Positions 51,601 to 61,200 of a stretch of 64,000 bases of DNA are shown in pieces; position 1 is the first letter of the stretch; each line of letters begins with the position of its first letter. The position numbers and the translations under genes were made by a program. The notes below the pieces were generated by a model. It was not told the origin of the DNA, searched no databases, and was given only the letters and a program-made list of their open reading frames with translations. This DNA is from Chelonoidis abingdonii. Lineage: Eukaryota; Chordata; Testudines; Testudinidae. The DNA is taken from the NCBI RefSeq assembly GCF_003597395.2, contig NC_133770.1, positions 27,102,537 through 27,166,536 of the forward strand, given 5' to 3'.

Positions 51601-51639
51601 AAAATGGAGTACTCTATCCTGGAAACCAGTGACTGCGGG
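48064..51639. other. No gene seen
   Basis: AT-rich unique sequence with a TG/AG compound microsatellite at about 48572-48614. No exon was recognised. Confidence 0.55.
48572..48614. repeat. Compound (GT)n(GA)n microsatellite
   Basis: Short GT repeats followed by a longer GA run. Confidence 0.9.
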
Positions 51640-52281
51640 GGGGGGGGAGTTATGGTGGATAATCAGCTATAGTCATGTGATCCTAGAATGTATCAAAGGG
51701 AATATTGAGTAGGACTAGGAAAGTTATATACTACCTCTGTATCTGGCACTGGTCAAACTGCCCCTGGAATAGAGTATCCAGTTCTAGTGTCCACAGTTCA
51801 AGAAGGATGTTGATAAATTGGAGGCAGTTCACAGAAGAACCACAAAAATGATTAAAGGATTAGAAAATGCACTTCATGGTGTAACAATAAAGAGCTTAAT
51901 CTATTTATCTTAACAAGGAGAAAAGTTAAGGGGTGACTTGATCACAGTCTATAAGTACCTACCTGGGGGGAAAGAAATTAATAATGAGCTCTTCAGCCTA
52001 GCAGATAAAGGTATAACAAAAGTCAATAGCTGGAAGCTGAAGCTAGACAAATTCAGACTGGAAATAAGGTGCATTTTTTAACTAGTGAGAGTAGTTAACC
52101 CTTGGAACCATTTACAGAGGGTCATGGTGGATTCTCCATCAATGATAATTTTCAAATCAACTCAGGATGTTTTTCTAAAAGATCTGCTCTAGTTCAAATA
52201 GGAACTAAAAGAAGTTTATGGTCTCTGTAATACAAGGTGTCAGATTAGATTATCACATTTTAGCCTTGTAATCTGTGAATA
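51640..52281 (+). mobile_element. CR1 LINE 3' end
   Basis: It follows the CR1 3' region in order: CTCTGTATCTGGCACTGG, GAGTATCCAGTTCTAG, CAAAAATGATTAAAGGATT, GGGTGACTTGATCACAG, then GTGTCAGATTAGATTATCAC and TAGCCTTGTAATCTGTGAAT. Diverged; no coding capacity remains. Confidence 0.85.
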
Positions 52282-53209
52282 CCTTGTAATGAGTTCATTA
52301 TTTTTTTAAAATAAAATCAATGAACTCTGAAAACAGAGTAGAAATATAAAATGAATAAAGTCTTCCTTGAGGTAATGTTACATGTATGTTAATCTATTTT
52401 GTTTTATGACTTTTTCTAAAATGTTTTGAAGTTTATTTGAAAAAAAATATTTGTATTTTTAATAAAATATCAGAAAAACATCAAAGTATTATAATAATCA
52501 TATTAGCAATTACAGATGTTTCACATCTTTTGCTTTCAAAGTTCTTTATAAAAAAGTTATGAATTACCACCTACTTCAATGATTGTTGCATTATTATTTT
52601 CTCATACTATTCAGAATTTTAAGTTTCTAATTCTAAAGTTTCTTGTTCATGTAAATGTTTAGCATAGGTTTTCGAAATCAGCTTTTGCAAAATCCCTTTG
52701 TAAGTGTGGAATATTGATTAGGTTTCATTTTAACTATAATTAGGTTTCATTTTATCTTAAATTTAAAAAAAAATCAACCTGCTGATTGCTATTGCATGTC
52801 TAGACAGATCTCTTTAGCTCAGAGATTTTTCTGCAAGATTGGGTAAAGAATGTGTCTTTCATAAACAGCTATCAAGTTCTAGGAATCCAGAAATATTCTT
52901 GTCCTTTTCCCTCATATTTGCCATCCCCTGCTTTCCATTCCTTTTGGATCTAATAGCAATGCCTAACATAAACCTCACTATGCAACACCAAATGCAAGAG
53001 TGTACCATGTATAAAAACTGGAAAGTGTTGTTCAAATCAGTGGTCCAAACTGAAAATAATCTTCTACAACTTCCAGAGTCTAAGGACCAAATTCTGCACT
53101 CAACATACATTATCATTCACTCAACTTTCATTGAAATTAACCAGAGTTTTATTAAGTAATCAATAGCTGAATTCAGCCCTAATCCTTAATGTATATCTTC
53201 AATTTAGAA
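52282..53209. other. No gene seen
   Basis: Very AT-rich unique sequence. A 106-codon frame at 52839-53159 shows no domain and is probably chance. Confidence 0.5.
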
Positions 53210-55242
53210 ATGTGAGCAACAAGGGTGATGTCGTGGTGGGAGTCTGCTATAGACCACCAGACCAGGGGGATGAGACTTTCTTCTGGCAACTAGCAGAAGT
53301 TACTAGATTGCAGGCCCTGGTTCTCATGGGAGACATTAATCACCCTGATATCTGCTGGAAGAGCAATACAGCGGTGCACAGATAATCCAGGAAGTTTTTG
53401 GAAACTGTAGGGGACAATTTCCTGGTGCAAGTGCTGGAGGAAGCAACTAGCGGCAGAGCTCTTCTGGACCTGCTGCTCACAAACAGAGAAGAGTTAGTAG
53501 AGGAAGCAAAAGCAGATGGGAACCTGGGAGGTAGTGACCATGAGATGGTCGAGTTCAGGATCCTGACACAAGGAAGAAAGGATATTAGCAGAATACAGAC
53601 CCTGGACTTCAGAAAAACAGATTTTGACTCCCTCAGGGAACTGATGGGCAGGATCCCCTGGAAAAATAACATAAGGTGGAAAGGAGGCCAGGAGAGCTGG
53701 CTGTATTTTAAAGAATCCTTATTGAAGTTGCAGGAAAAAAACATCCCGATATGTAGGAAGAATAGTAAATATGGCAGTGACCAGCTTGGCTTAACAGTGA
53801 AATCCTTGCTGATCTTAAATGCAAAAAAGAAGCTTACAAAGAAGTGGAAGAAGTTGGACAAATGACCAGGAAGGAGTATAAAAATATTGCTCAGGCATGT
53901 AGGATAAACTTCAGGAAGGCAAATCACACTTGGAGTTGCAGTTAGCAAGAGATGTTAAGAGTAACAAGAAGGTTTCTACAGGTATGTTAGCAATAAGAAG
54001 AAAGTCAAGGAAGTGGTGGCCCCTTACTGAATGAGAGAGGAAACCTAGTGACAAAGGATGTGGAAAAAAGCTAATGTACTCAATTTTTTTGCCTCTGTCT
54101 CACAAACAAGGTCAGCCCCAGACTGCTGCACTGAAAGCAGTCACAGTATGGGGAGAGGTGACCACCCTCTGTGGAGAAAGAAGTGGTTCGGGGACTATTA
54201 TTAGAAAAACTGGACAAGCACAAGTCCATGGGACCGGATGCGCTGCATCCGAGGGATGCTAAGGAGTTGGTGAAATGTGATTGCAGAAACCCACCGTGGC
54301 CATTATCTTTGAAAACTCATGCGATCCGGGTGAAGGGTCCTGGATGACTGGAAAAAGGCTAATGTAGTGCCTATCTTTAAAAGTGCAGAAGAGGAGGATC
54401 TGAGGACTACAGGCCAAGTCAGCCTCACTCAGTCCCCTGGAAAAATCTTGGAGCAGGTCCTGCAAGGACATCAATTCTGACGAGCACTTAGAGGGAAGAA
54501 AGTGATCAGAAAACAGTCAGCATGGATTCACCAAGGGCAAGTCATGCTGACTAACCTAATTGCCTTCTATGAGGAGATACTGGGTCTATTGAAAGGGAAA
54601 GCGAGTGGATGTGTTATTGCTTGACTTTAGCGAAAGCTTTTGACATGGTCTCTCCACAATATTCGTTCCAGCAAGTTAAATGAAGTGTGGGCTGGACGAT
54701 TGAAGACTATAAGATTGGATAGAAAAGCCTGCTAGATCATTCGGCGTCAATGGGTAGTGATCAACAGCTCATGTCTAGCGTTGCAACAGGTTTTCAAGTG
54801 GAGTGCCCCAAGGGTCAGTCGGTCCTGGGGTGTTTGTTCAATATCTTCAAATTAATGATCTGGAAGATGGCGTGGACCTGCACCCACTCAGGCAAGTTTG
54901 CAGATGACACTAAACTGACGGGTGGTAGATATGCTGGAGGTAGGGGATAAGGATCAGAGGGACTAAGACATCTAAGAGGACTGGGCCAAAGAAACCATCG
55001 ATGAGGGTTCAACAAAGTGACAGAGAAGTCCTGACTTAGTACGGAAGATCCTGTTTTACTGTTACAGACTAGGGACCGAATGGCTAGGGAGCAGGTCTAC
55101 AGAAAAGGACCTAGGGGTTACAGTGGACGAGAAGCTGGATATGAGTCGACAGTGTGCCCTTGTTGCCAAGAAGGCTAAATGCATTTTGGGCTGTATAAGT
55201 ACGGGCATTGCCAGCAGATCGAGGGATGTGATCATTCTCCTC
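53210..55242 (+). pseudogene. CR1 LINE: endonuclease C-terminal part and reverse transcriptase, degraded
   Basis: The frame opens with VVVGVCYRPPDQGDE, continues to MGDINHPDICW and reaches GGSDHEMVEF. These are the apurinic endonuclease motifs of CR1 ORF2, including the terminal Ser-Asp-His. An open stretch at 53398-53865 covers the linker. After frameshifts the reverse transcriptase blocks follow: SPGKILEQVLQ (about 54435), QSVLGCLFNIF and the catalytic FADDTKL (about 54895). Next comes LGVTVDEKLDMSRQC...AKKAKCILGCI, before the match stops at 55242. Multiple frameshifts and stops make it inactive. Unusually, the usual CR1 3' end is missing. Confidence 0.85.
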
Positions 55243-55351
55243 TATTCACCCACGAAAGCTCACGCTCCAAAACGTCTGTTAGTCTATAAGGTGGCACAGG
55301 ATTCTCTGCTGCTTTTACAGATCCAGACTAACACGGCTACCCCTCTGATAC
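55243..55351 (+). mobile_element. Penelope-like element 3' tail
   Basis: CACCCACGAAAGCTCACGCT, then AAACGTCTGTTAGTCTATAA and AACACGGCTACCCCTCTGAT: the same tail as at 16344 and 31761, in the opposite orientation. It abuts the broken CR1 directly. Confidence 0.9.
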
Positions 55352-55504
55352 CTTCTTAAAGTGTCATTGGGTACGCTGGTGCTCTGAGGACTTTAAATGG
55401 GTGTACAGTTATGGGAAACACACACTGTCCAGTCCAGCCCTGAAGTTTTCCTGCTGAGTCTCATGGGAGAATACCACTAATATAAACCCAACCAGTCCCA
55501 GGAC

Positions 55505-55765
55505 ATCTCTAATCTTATTATTTTTTATTTGCAATATTGTAGTGCCTAGAGGTCCGAAAGGAGATCAGAACCTCATTGTGTTAAGCACTGTACAGACACA
55601 TAGAATAGATAGTCCTTTCCCCCAAAGATATTTAGATATTCCTATCTAAATAGCCAAGACAAACAAAGAGAGGAGAAAGGAAACATTATTAACTCCCCTT
55701 TTACAGATGGGGAACTGAGGCACAGAGATATTAAGTGATCTATCCAAGAGCACACAAAAAGATTT
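55505..55765 (-). mobile_element. CORE-SINE/MIR-family element
   Basis: It contains TAGTGCCTAGAGGTCCGAAA, CCTCATTGTGTTAAGCACTG and TACAGACACATAGAATAGA, then CTTTTACAGATGGGGAACTG and AGGCACAGAGATATTAAGTG. This is the turtle form of a MIR-like SINE read in reverse. Confidence 0.8.
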
Positions 55766-56474
55766 GTGTTTGTTGATACTATTTTTTCCAAGATTCCCTT
55801 AAATATTTCTAGGACCTAATATATGACCTTGTGAGAATCCTCAGTACATCCGAAGTAGGAGTATCCCATAAATATTTAGGATTTATAGCAATAGCGGCAG
55901 GTAATAGTTTTGTGACAATAAATCTTTTTTGGAGAAGTTAAAGTACTTTTTGGCAGCTGCAATGGCTAAGTCATTCACGTGAACAGGACTCCACCCATCA
56001 GCCATGAGCTGTTCTCAGCAGTGAGGTTTACACCTATGAATTCCAAAATTTCCTGTATGATGCTATATCCTGGGTAGCAAGGAGATTAGTTTCTTTCAGG
56101 TGTGGTTTGGGTTGAGTGAGTCAAGTACTACTCCCACCTTGTGGAAATGCTCCTGGTAATAATACAATGCTTAGTATTTTGGGGAGGTATATCACAAAAA
56201 GAGAAAAGGAAACATTCTAGAATGAGAATAAAAATGACTTGAAGAAGTATGAAGTAATAAGCAAGAGCAACATAGCTATCTTGTGGGGTTGTTTTGAGGC
56301 ATAAGTCTTTAATATTCATATAGAATTTGAGAGCCTCAGTGTTGTGGAACTATAGTTATTATTCAATAAGGCTGTGATTTCTTTCAAATTTGTTGGGAGT
56401 TGGACATATAACTCCTTTAAACTCCTTTGAAAATCCCAAAAGACAACCAAAAAACTGAAATAATATTTTTTTGT

Positions 56475-56665
56475 AAATCTATCTCTATATATACCCATGT
56501 GTGAATATTTATATATGTTTGTGGTTGTATATAAAACACATACATATATACCGGTACCTGTAAGTGTGTGTGTATATTGTACATTATATGTGTGCGTGTG
56601 CATTCATCTAACTGATAATTATAGATATATATATGTGTATGTGTGTGTGTGTGTGTGTGTGTGTA
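56475..56665. repeat. AT/TG-rich simple repeat zone
   Basis: Alternating TATATG, TGTGTG and ATATAT runs, with a clean GT run at about 56638-56663. Confidence 0.85.
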
Positions 56666-58050
56666 CACAATGGTCATGGATAAAAAATATTCCCTTTTTA
56701 TTGGTAGGGACGCTATTACCAGAGCAAATGGTGTTCCCCATTACAAATATAGAGAATATGGTGTCTGTTCAAACTGGTAAAAAACATACTTTTTAAGCTA
56801 TGTCCTTTGTATAAGGATATTTAAAAATCATTAACGGTTTACTTATTCAATTCCTGATGTAAAACCCGGTAGAAATGCACACTATTATGTTTCAGTCCTA
56901 TTGACATTAGTAGTATACTTCTTTATATCTGTATTTAAATTAAAACTTACAACTCTAGCCTCTATACTACCCACATATAAAATTTTTCTAGTACCTGGAA
57001 ATAAGTGTACCTGAAAGGATGGGATATTGAAAGAAGGAACTGTTTCACTTTGCATCAGCAGATGAAAGAGGGCATGTCAGTGGTTTCCTAAGGTGACCAA
57101 AGAACAGTTAAAAGGGACTCGGGATAGCTAGCAGAATGGTACTGCAAGAGCTGTCCAGAAGTGTCCTATCAGGAGCTGAATCTTATTCCCAAGGTAGGAA
57201 ACTTTGATTATAACACTGGAGGGTTTTTTGTTAAGGAGAAGAATTTATGTATAGTTTTTCCTTTACTATAGTGATGCCTATTAATTACTATGGAAAATAA
57301 TTCATATAAAATACATTCCTATATTGAAAGGGTCAATATAAGGGTCACCATCAACTTAAATTCAATATTTTCTGACTTTTTTAAACACACTGATGTTACA
57401 AGTAGCAACTAGTATTACTATAAAATGGATTAGGGAATAATATTCTCCATTTTCAGTTTGTTTACTTTGTTCAACTGTTGTTTCACTGTTTCCTCTGTCT
57501 AATCAGTTTCCTATATTATTTGTATGGGTCTTACACAGAAAGGCAAGGAGAGAGGTATGAACATTACTTTTAACTTCTTTTTTTAACTGATAGTGTGTCT
57601 TGTATACATATTTTTCCAGTTTATATTTAGGGTAATGTAATTCAATATAACATTGGCTCTTATTACAAGTTTTCACTTGTTCATTGCTGTAAATGTTTGT
57701 AATGAAACCTTGCAAATGCACCAGAATGACTATGAACATATTATAGCCTCATAACATTAAAAACATATACCAATATAACATCAACAATCAACACCTCACC
57801 ATCCTGTTTTCATTTTACCTCCGGTAGCACAGATTCTGTCTGGTATAATATACTAGGCCAGATCTTTAGCTTGTTTAAGTGAGTGCAGACACATTGACTT
57901 CATTGAAGTTGTGCTTATTTATACCTGAGGACACGGCCCACTGTCATTACAGAGAGTAATACAGAGTATGTAAGAGCAGGTGAGCTGAACAATAACTGTA
58001 CACATTTTACAGAATTTTAAAACCATCTGAATTAGTTTTGCTCAGTAACA

Positions 58051-58060
58051 TCCCATAAAA
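58051..58060 (+). promoter_or_regulatory. Weak TATA-like box
   Basis: TCCCATAAAA lies about 55 bases before the start codon. If used, the 5' untranslated region would be only about 25-30 bases. An alternative reading is that CTTTCCCCCACCCGCTCAG (ending at 58110) is a splice acceptor and the true promoter lies further upstream. Confidence 0.3.
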
Positions 58061-58112
58061 GTTGCGCAGAGTCTGAGGATTGAATCTTTGCTTTCCCCCA
58101 CCCGCTCAGAAC

Positions 58113-58250
58113 ATGTACTACTTCAGGAGCTTCCTATTCCTGATAACTGGCTGCCTGATTGCCAAGTCCTTTGGTGTTCATAGAAGTAGCAGTCAACGCT
58201 GCATGGAAAGCATCCAATGGAATGAGATTTTGAAGGAGATTGAGAAACTG
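58113..58250 (+). CDS. Interferon-like gene, coding exon 1
   Basis: 46 codons: signal peptide and first helix, up to EILKEIEKL. The donor is GTATGT at 58251. A TTG at 58080 is in frame upstream, but no ATG is. The ATG at 58113 has A at -3 and begins directly with a signal-peptide-like stretch. Confidence 0.85.
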
Positions 58251-61200
58251 GTATGTGGCTTCAATTTTACCATTCAGATGTGTCTTTATATTTTGTTTCA
58301 CAAGTTTATCGAATAAAGAACCTCTCAAAAGTGTATCATGGTTGGGTAGTCAGTAGTTGTAGTGACACCAAAAAAAAATGGACCATATTGCCCCTCTCAC
58401 AAGAAAGTGTCTTGGGAGGAGGGGCTAAAAAGTGGGAAAACAGCAAAAGGTTCACTTCCAGAATCCTTCTGCTGGACAGCTGGAGTTCGTGTGTCTCTCC
58501 TACCCCACAACCCATATGAGCAGTAGTCCAGTTTCAAGCTCTCCACATAGAGATTGCATGGGGCTTGGACTAGATGACCTCTTGAAGTCTCTTCCAACCC
58601 TAATCTTCTATGATTCTATGGCTTGGGGACCAACCATGGTGCTCAGTGGCCAATGCCAGGTACTTCAGAGGGAATGAACAGAACAGGGCAATTATCGAGT
58701 GACCCATCCGCTGTAGTTCAGTCCCAGGTTCAAGCAGTCAGAGACTAGGGACACTGCCAGAAGACAGAATACTAGGCTAGATGGGCGATTAGTCTGACCC
58801 ATTATGACCTGCCCACTGCCCATCCTCACACCCACAGGGATTTAGAAGCCTGATGGAGCATTCAGGGAGACAAGGAGAGGAGGCTGGGAAAATGTTGTTG
58901 TAGAAGCAGCTCTCTCCCCAATTCTGTGTAGGCATGGGGAAGTTTGTGCAGAATGGGTCCTGTATGCATGCAATCAGGGGGCATGTTCAAACTCTATATT
59001 AACATAGTTGTTAGTATGCTCTGATGCACTCACATGGCTAATGGCATCACTGATAACTGATTTTCTAATGGATTGTTTTTGTGATAAACATTTTTTAAAA
59101 TGTGCATAATGTATTTACACTTCATTTTCCTTAAAGAACATGAGAAGCTTTCCTCTGGACTGCAAGGATATGGATAACAAAGATTTGTGTGTTCCAGAAC
59201 AGATGTTAAAACCAGTAAGTTGAAAAAATATTTGCTAAGCTGTTATCGTTGTTGCATTGTAACTCAGCTGCTTTGCATATTCTGTACATTTTGCAATAAG
59301 CATTTTACATCATAAGCGATAATATACTAAGCTACATATTTAATCAGAAAAATCAATTAAATATTGAATAACTAACCTTGTTACTGGAACTTTTAAAATT
59401 TTGGGCCTGCTTCCACTGAAGTCAATGGCAAAAGTTCAATTGATTTCAAAGGGAGCAGGATTTGGGGCAAAATTCACCATAGAACCTTCACAAGGCCTAA
59501 AAATTTTACTCCTGCTTTACATCACATTCAGTGTGATCTGACTGTGCAGCCCTAAAATTGCCTTAGGACAATTTTTTGCATGTAATATGCTTCTTTAAAA
59601 AAAAAAAGAGAGAAAGAGAATGAAGTTGCTTGTCCTTAATATTAGACTCCATCTGGTCTGTGCAATTCCTACCTCGTAGGGCAAGAGGAGCTGTGGAGGT
59701 AGAAAGGTGGAAAGAAAGGAAAGAGTTGACATCTGGCCTTTGATTTTGTCATTGTTTGACTACAGATAATTTTGCTTCTGCCACTGTTTGATGGGAGATA
59801 GTTTGACTGGAGACCCTTATCAGTTTAAGTAAGGTGTTATGCCTGCACTTTCAGAATCAAAAATTTAAGTTCTTCTTTTTTAAAATGGAAGTTTAGAATT
59901 TCTTAAAAGTTGGTAAATTAGGCAATGACTTTTGAAAGAGCCTCCCTGCCTCAGAAAAAATAAAATAAAAATCACAACAAAGGCTATGTTTTCTCACAGC
60001 TGTGACTGTCTTTTTTCCCCCAATGTTAGGACGCTATTTTTAAAGAGTTTTTGTGACATTTTGGGTTAATTTTTTTTTTTTAAAAATTGGGGTCTAGATT
60101 ATGCAAGTAAAAATGTGTAATGGCAAATTGTGCATGTAATACCTGAGATGTGCACGCAGATGCACATCCTGGTGCATAACTTCTGTATTTAATTTTAGTG
60201 GTTAGAAAAACAGAGGACAATCATGAAGATGAGACAAAACTTTTATATTGAATCTGGCAGCTTCAAAGTGCCCTGCTAATTCAGAAATCTAAAATCCAAC
60301 ATTTGAAAAAAATACCTAGGATTTCTTTTTTTCTGCTCCTTATAGGTTAAGCATGATAAAGCAGCCATTGTCCAAATAGTCCGTGAAATTACTGAGCTTT
60401 TTAAAACAGCCGAAGTTCCTTTTTCCCGTACAAACATTTTTCTAAAGGAAATGTATGCAACTCATGAGCAGCTCAAGACTTGTGTAAGTATGGAAATTCA
60501 TGCTCCAAGGTGATCTTCAAGCTAAAGGCATGGACATTAGAGGAAAATGAAACTCATAATGTATAATAATGAAAATACCCGAGAAAGCTTTAAAAGTATA
60601 GAACTAAAATTTTAAACAATGGCACATATGATGCATCCATAGCATATGAATATGTAGAATGGGTAAAGGTACAAACATATTAACATATTCAAATACCCAT
60701 TTTTGCACATGTATTTCCAAGTTTTAAACTTACATTTTTAAGGCTTGATTCAGATGCAATGCCTTAAAATTCAGCCCAAACAGTTTTTAATTTTTGTTTG
60801 TTTACTAAGATACTACTGAGTACGCAATCAATTCTTTACTGCTCTGTCTTGCTCTCTGAACAGTGAAGTCTTTCTTTTTATTTTGATTCATTACACATTC
60901 TTCTTAAGCCTAAAAATTACTAACCACAGTAACTGCCAAATCCCAAATCCTACACTAAGCAGTACAGAATTTAAGCAAGTGCTTAAATCCATCCCTAATC
61001 AGCAAAGTGCTTAAGCACATGCTTAATTGTTTTGTTTAAATGGGATTGAAAGCTCAGGTAATTGGTAGCCTCTCTGGCAACTGCACCCTCCACCCCAGGG
61101 GTGAGGTCAGGGCCGGCACTTCCATTTAGGCGACCCAGGCGGTCGCCTAGGGCACCAGGATTTGGGAGGGCAGCAGACTGCTCCGGTGGACCTCCCGCAG

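Larger units (their letters stand above)
55766..58112. other. No gene seen; microsatellite-rich stretch and presumed upstream region of the interferon gene
   Basis: It holds an AT/TG-rich microsatellite zone (about 56475-56665) and a palindromic unit at about 57854-57942. The last 150 bases before 58113 are expected to hold the promoter or a 5' untranslated exon boundary of the interferon-like gene. No clear NF-kB or GAAANNGAAA-type site was seen. Confidence 0.5.

Noticed and set aside
53340..53948. A 202-codon minus-strand frame
   Set aside because: It is antisense to the CR1 endonuclease and linker region, whose + frame carries recognisable motifs.
56417..56796. Frames rich in Thr-His or Cys-Val repeats
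   Set aside because: They translate the TG/AT simple repeat zone.
58080..58316. Start of the interferon-like ORF at 58080
   Set aside because: The codon there is TTG, not ATG. The first ATG is at 58113 and begins a signal-peptide-like stretch, and the frame past 58250 is intron.
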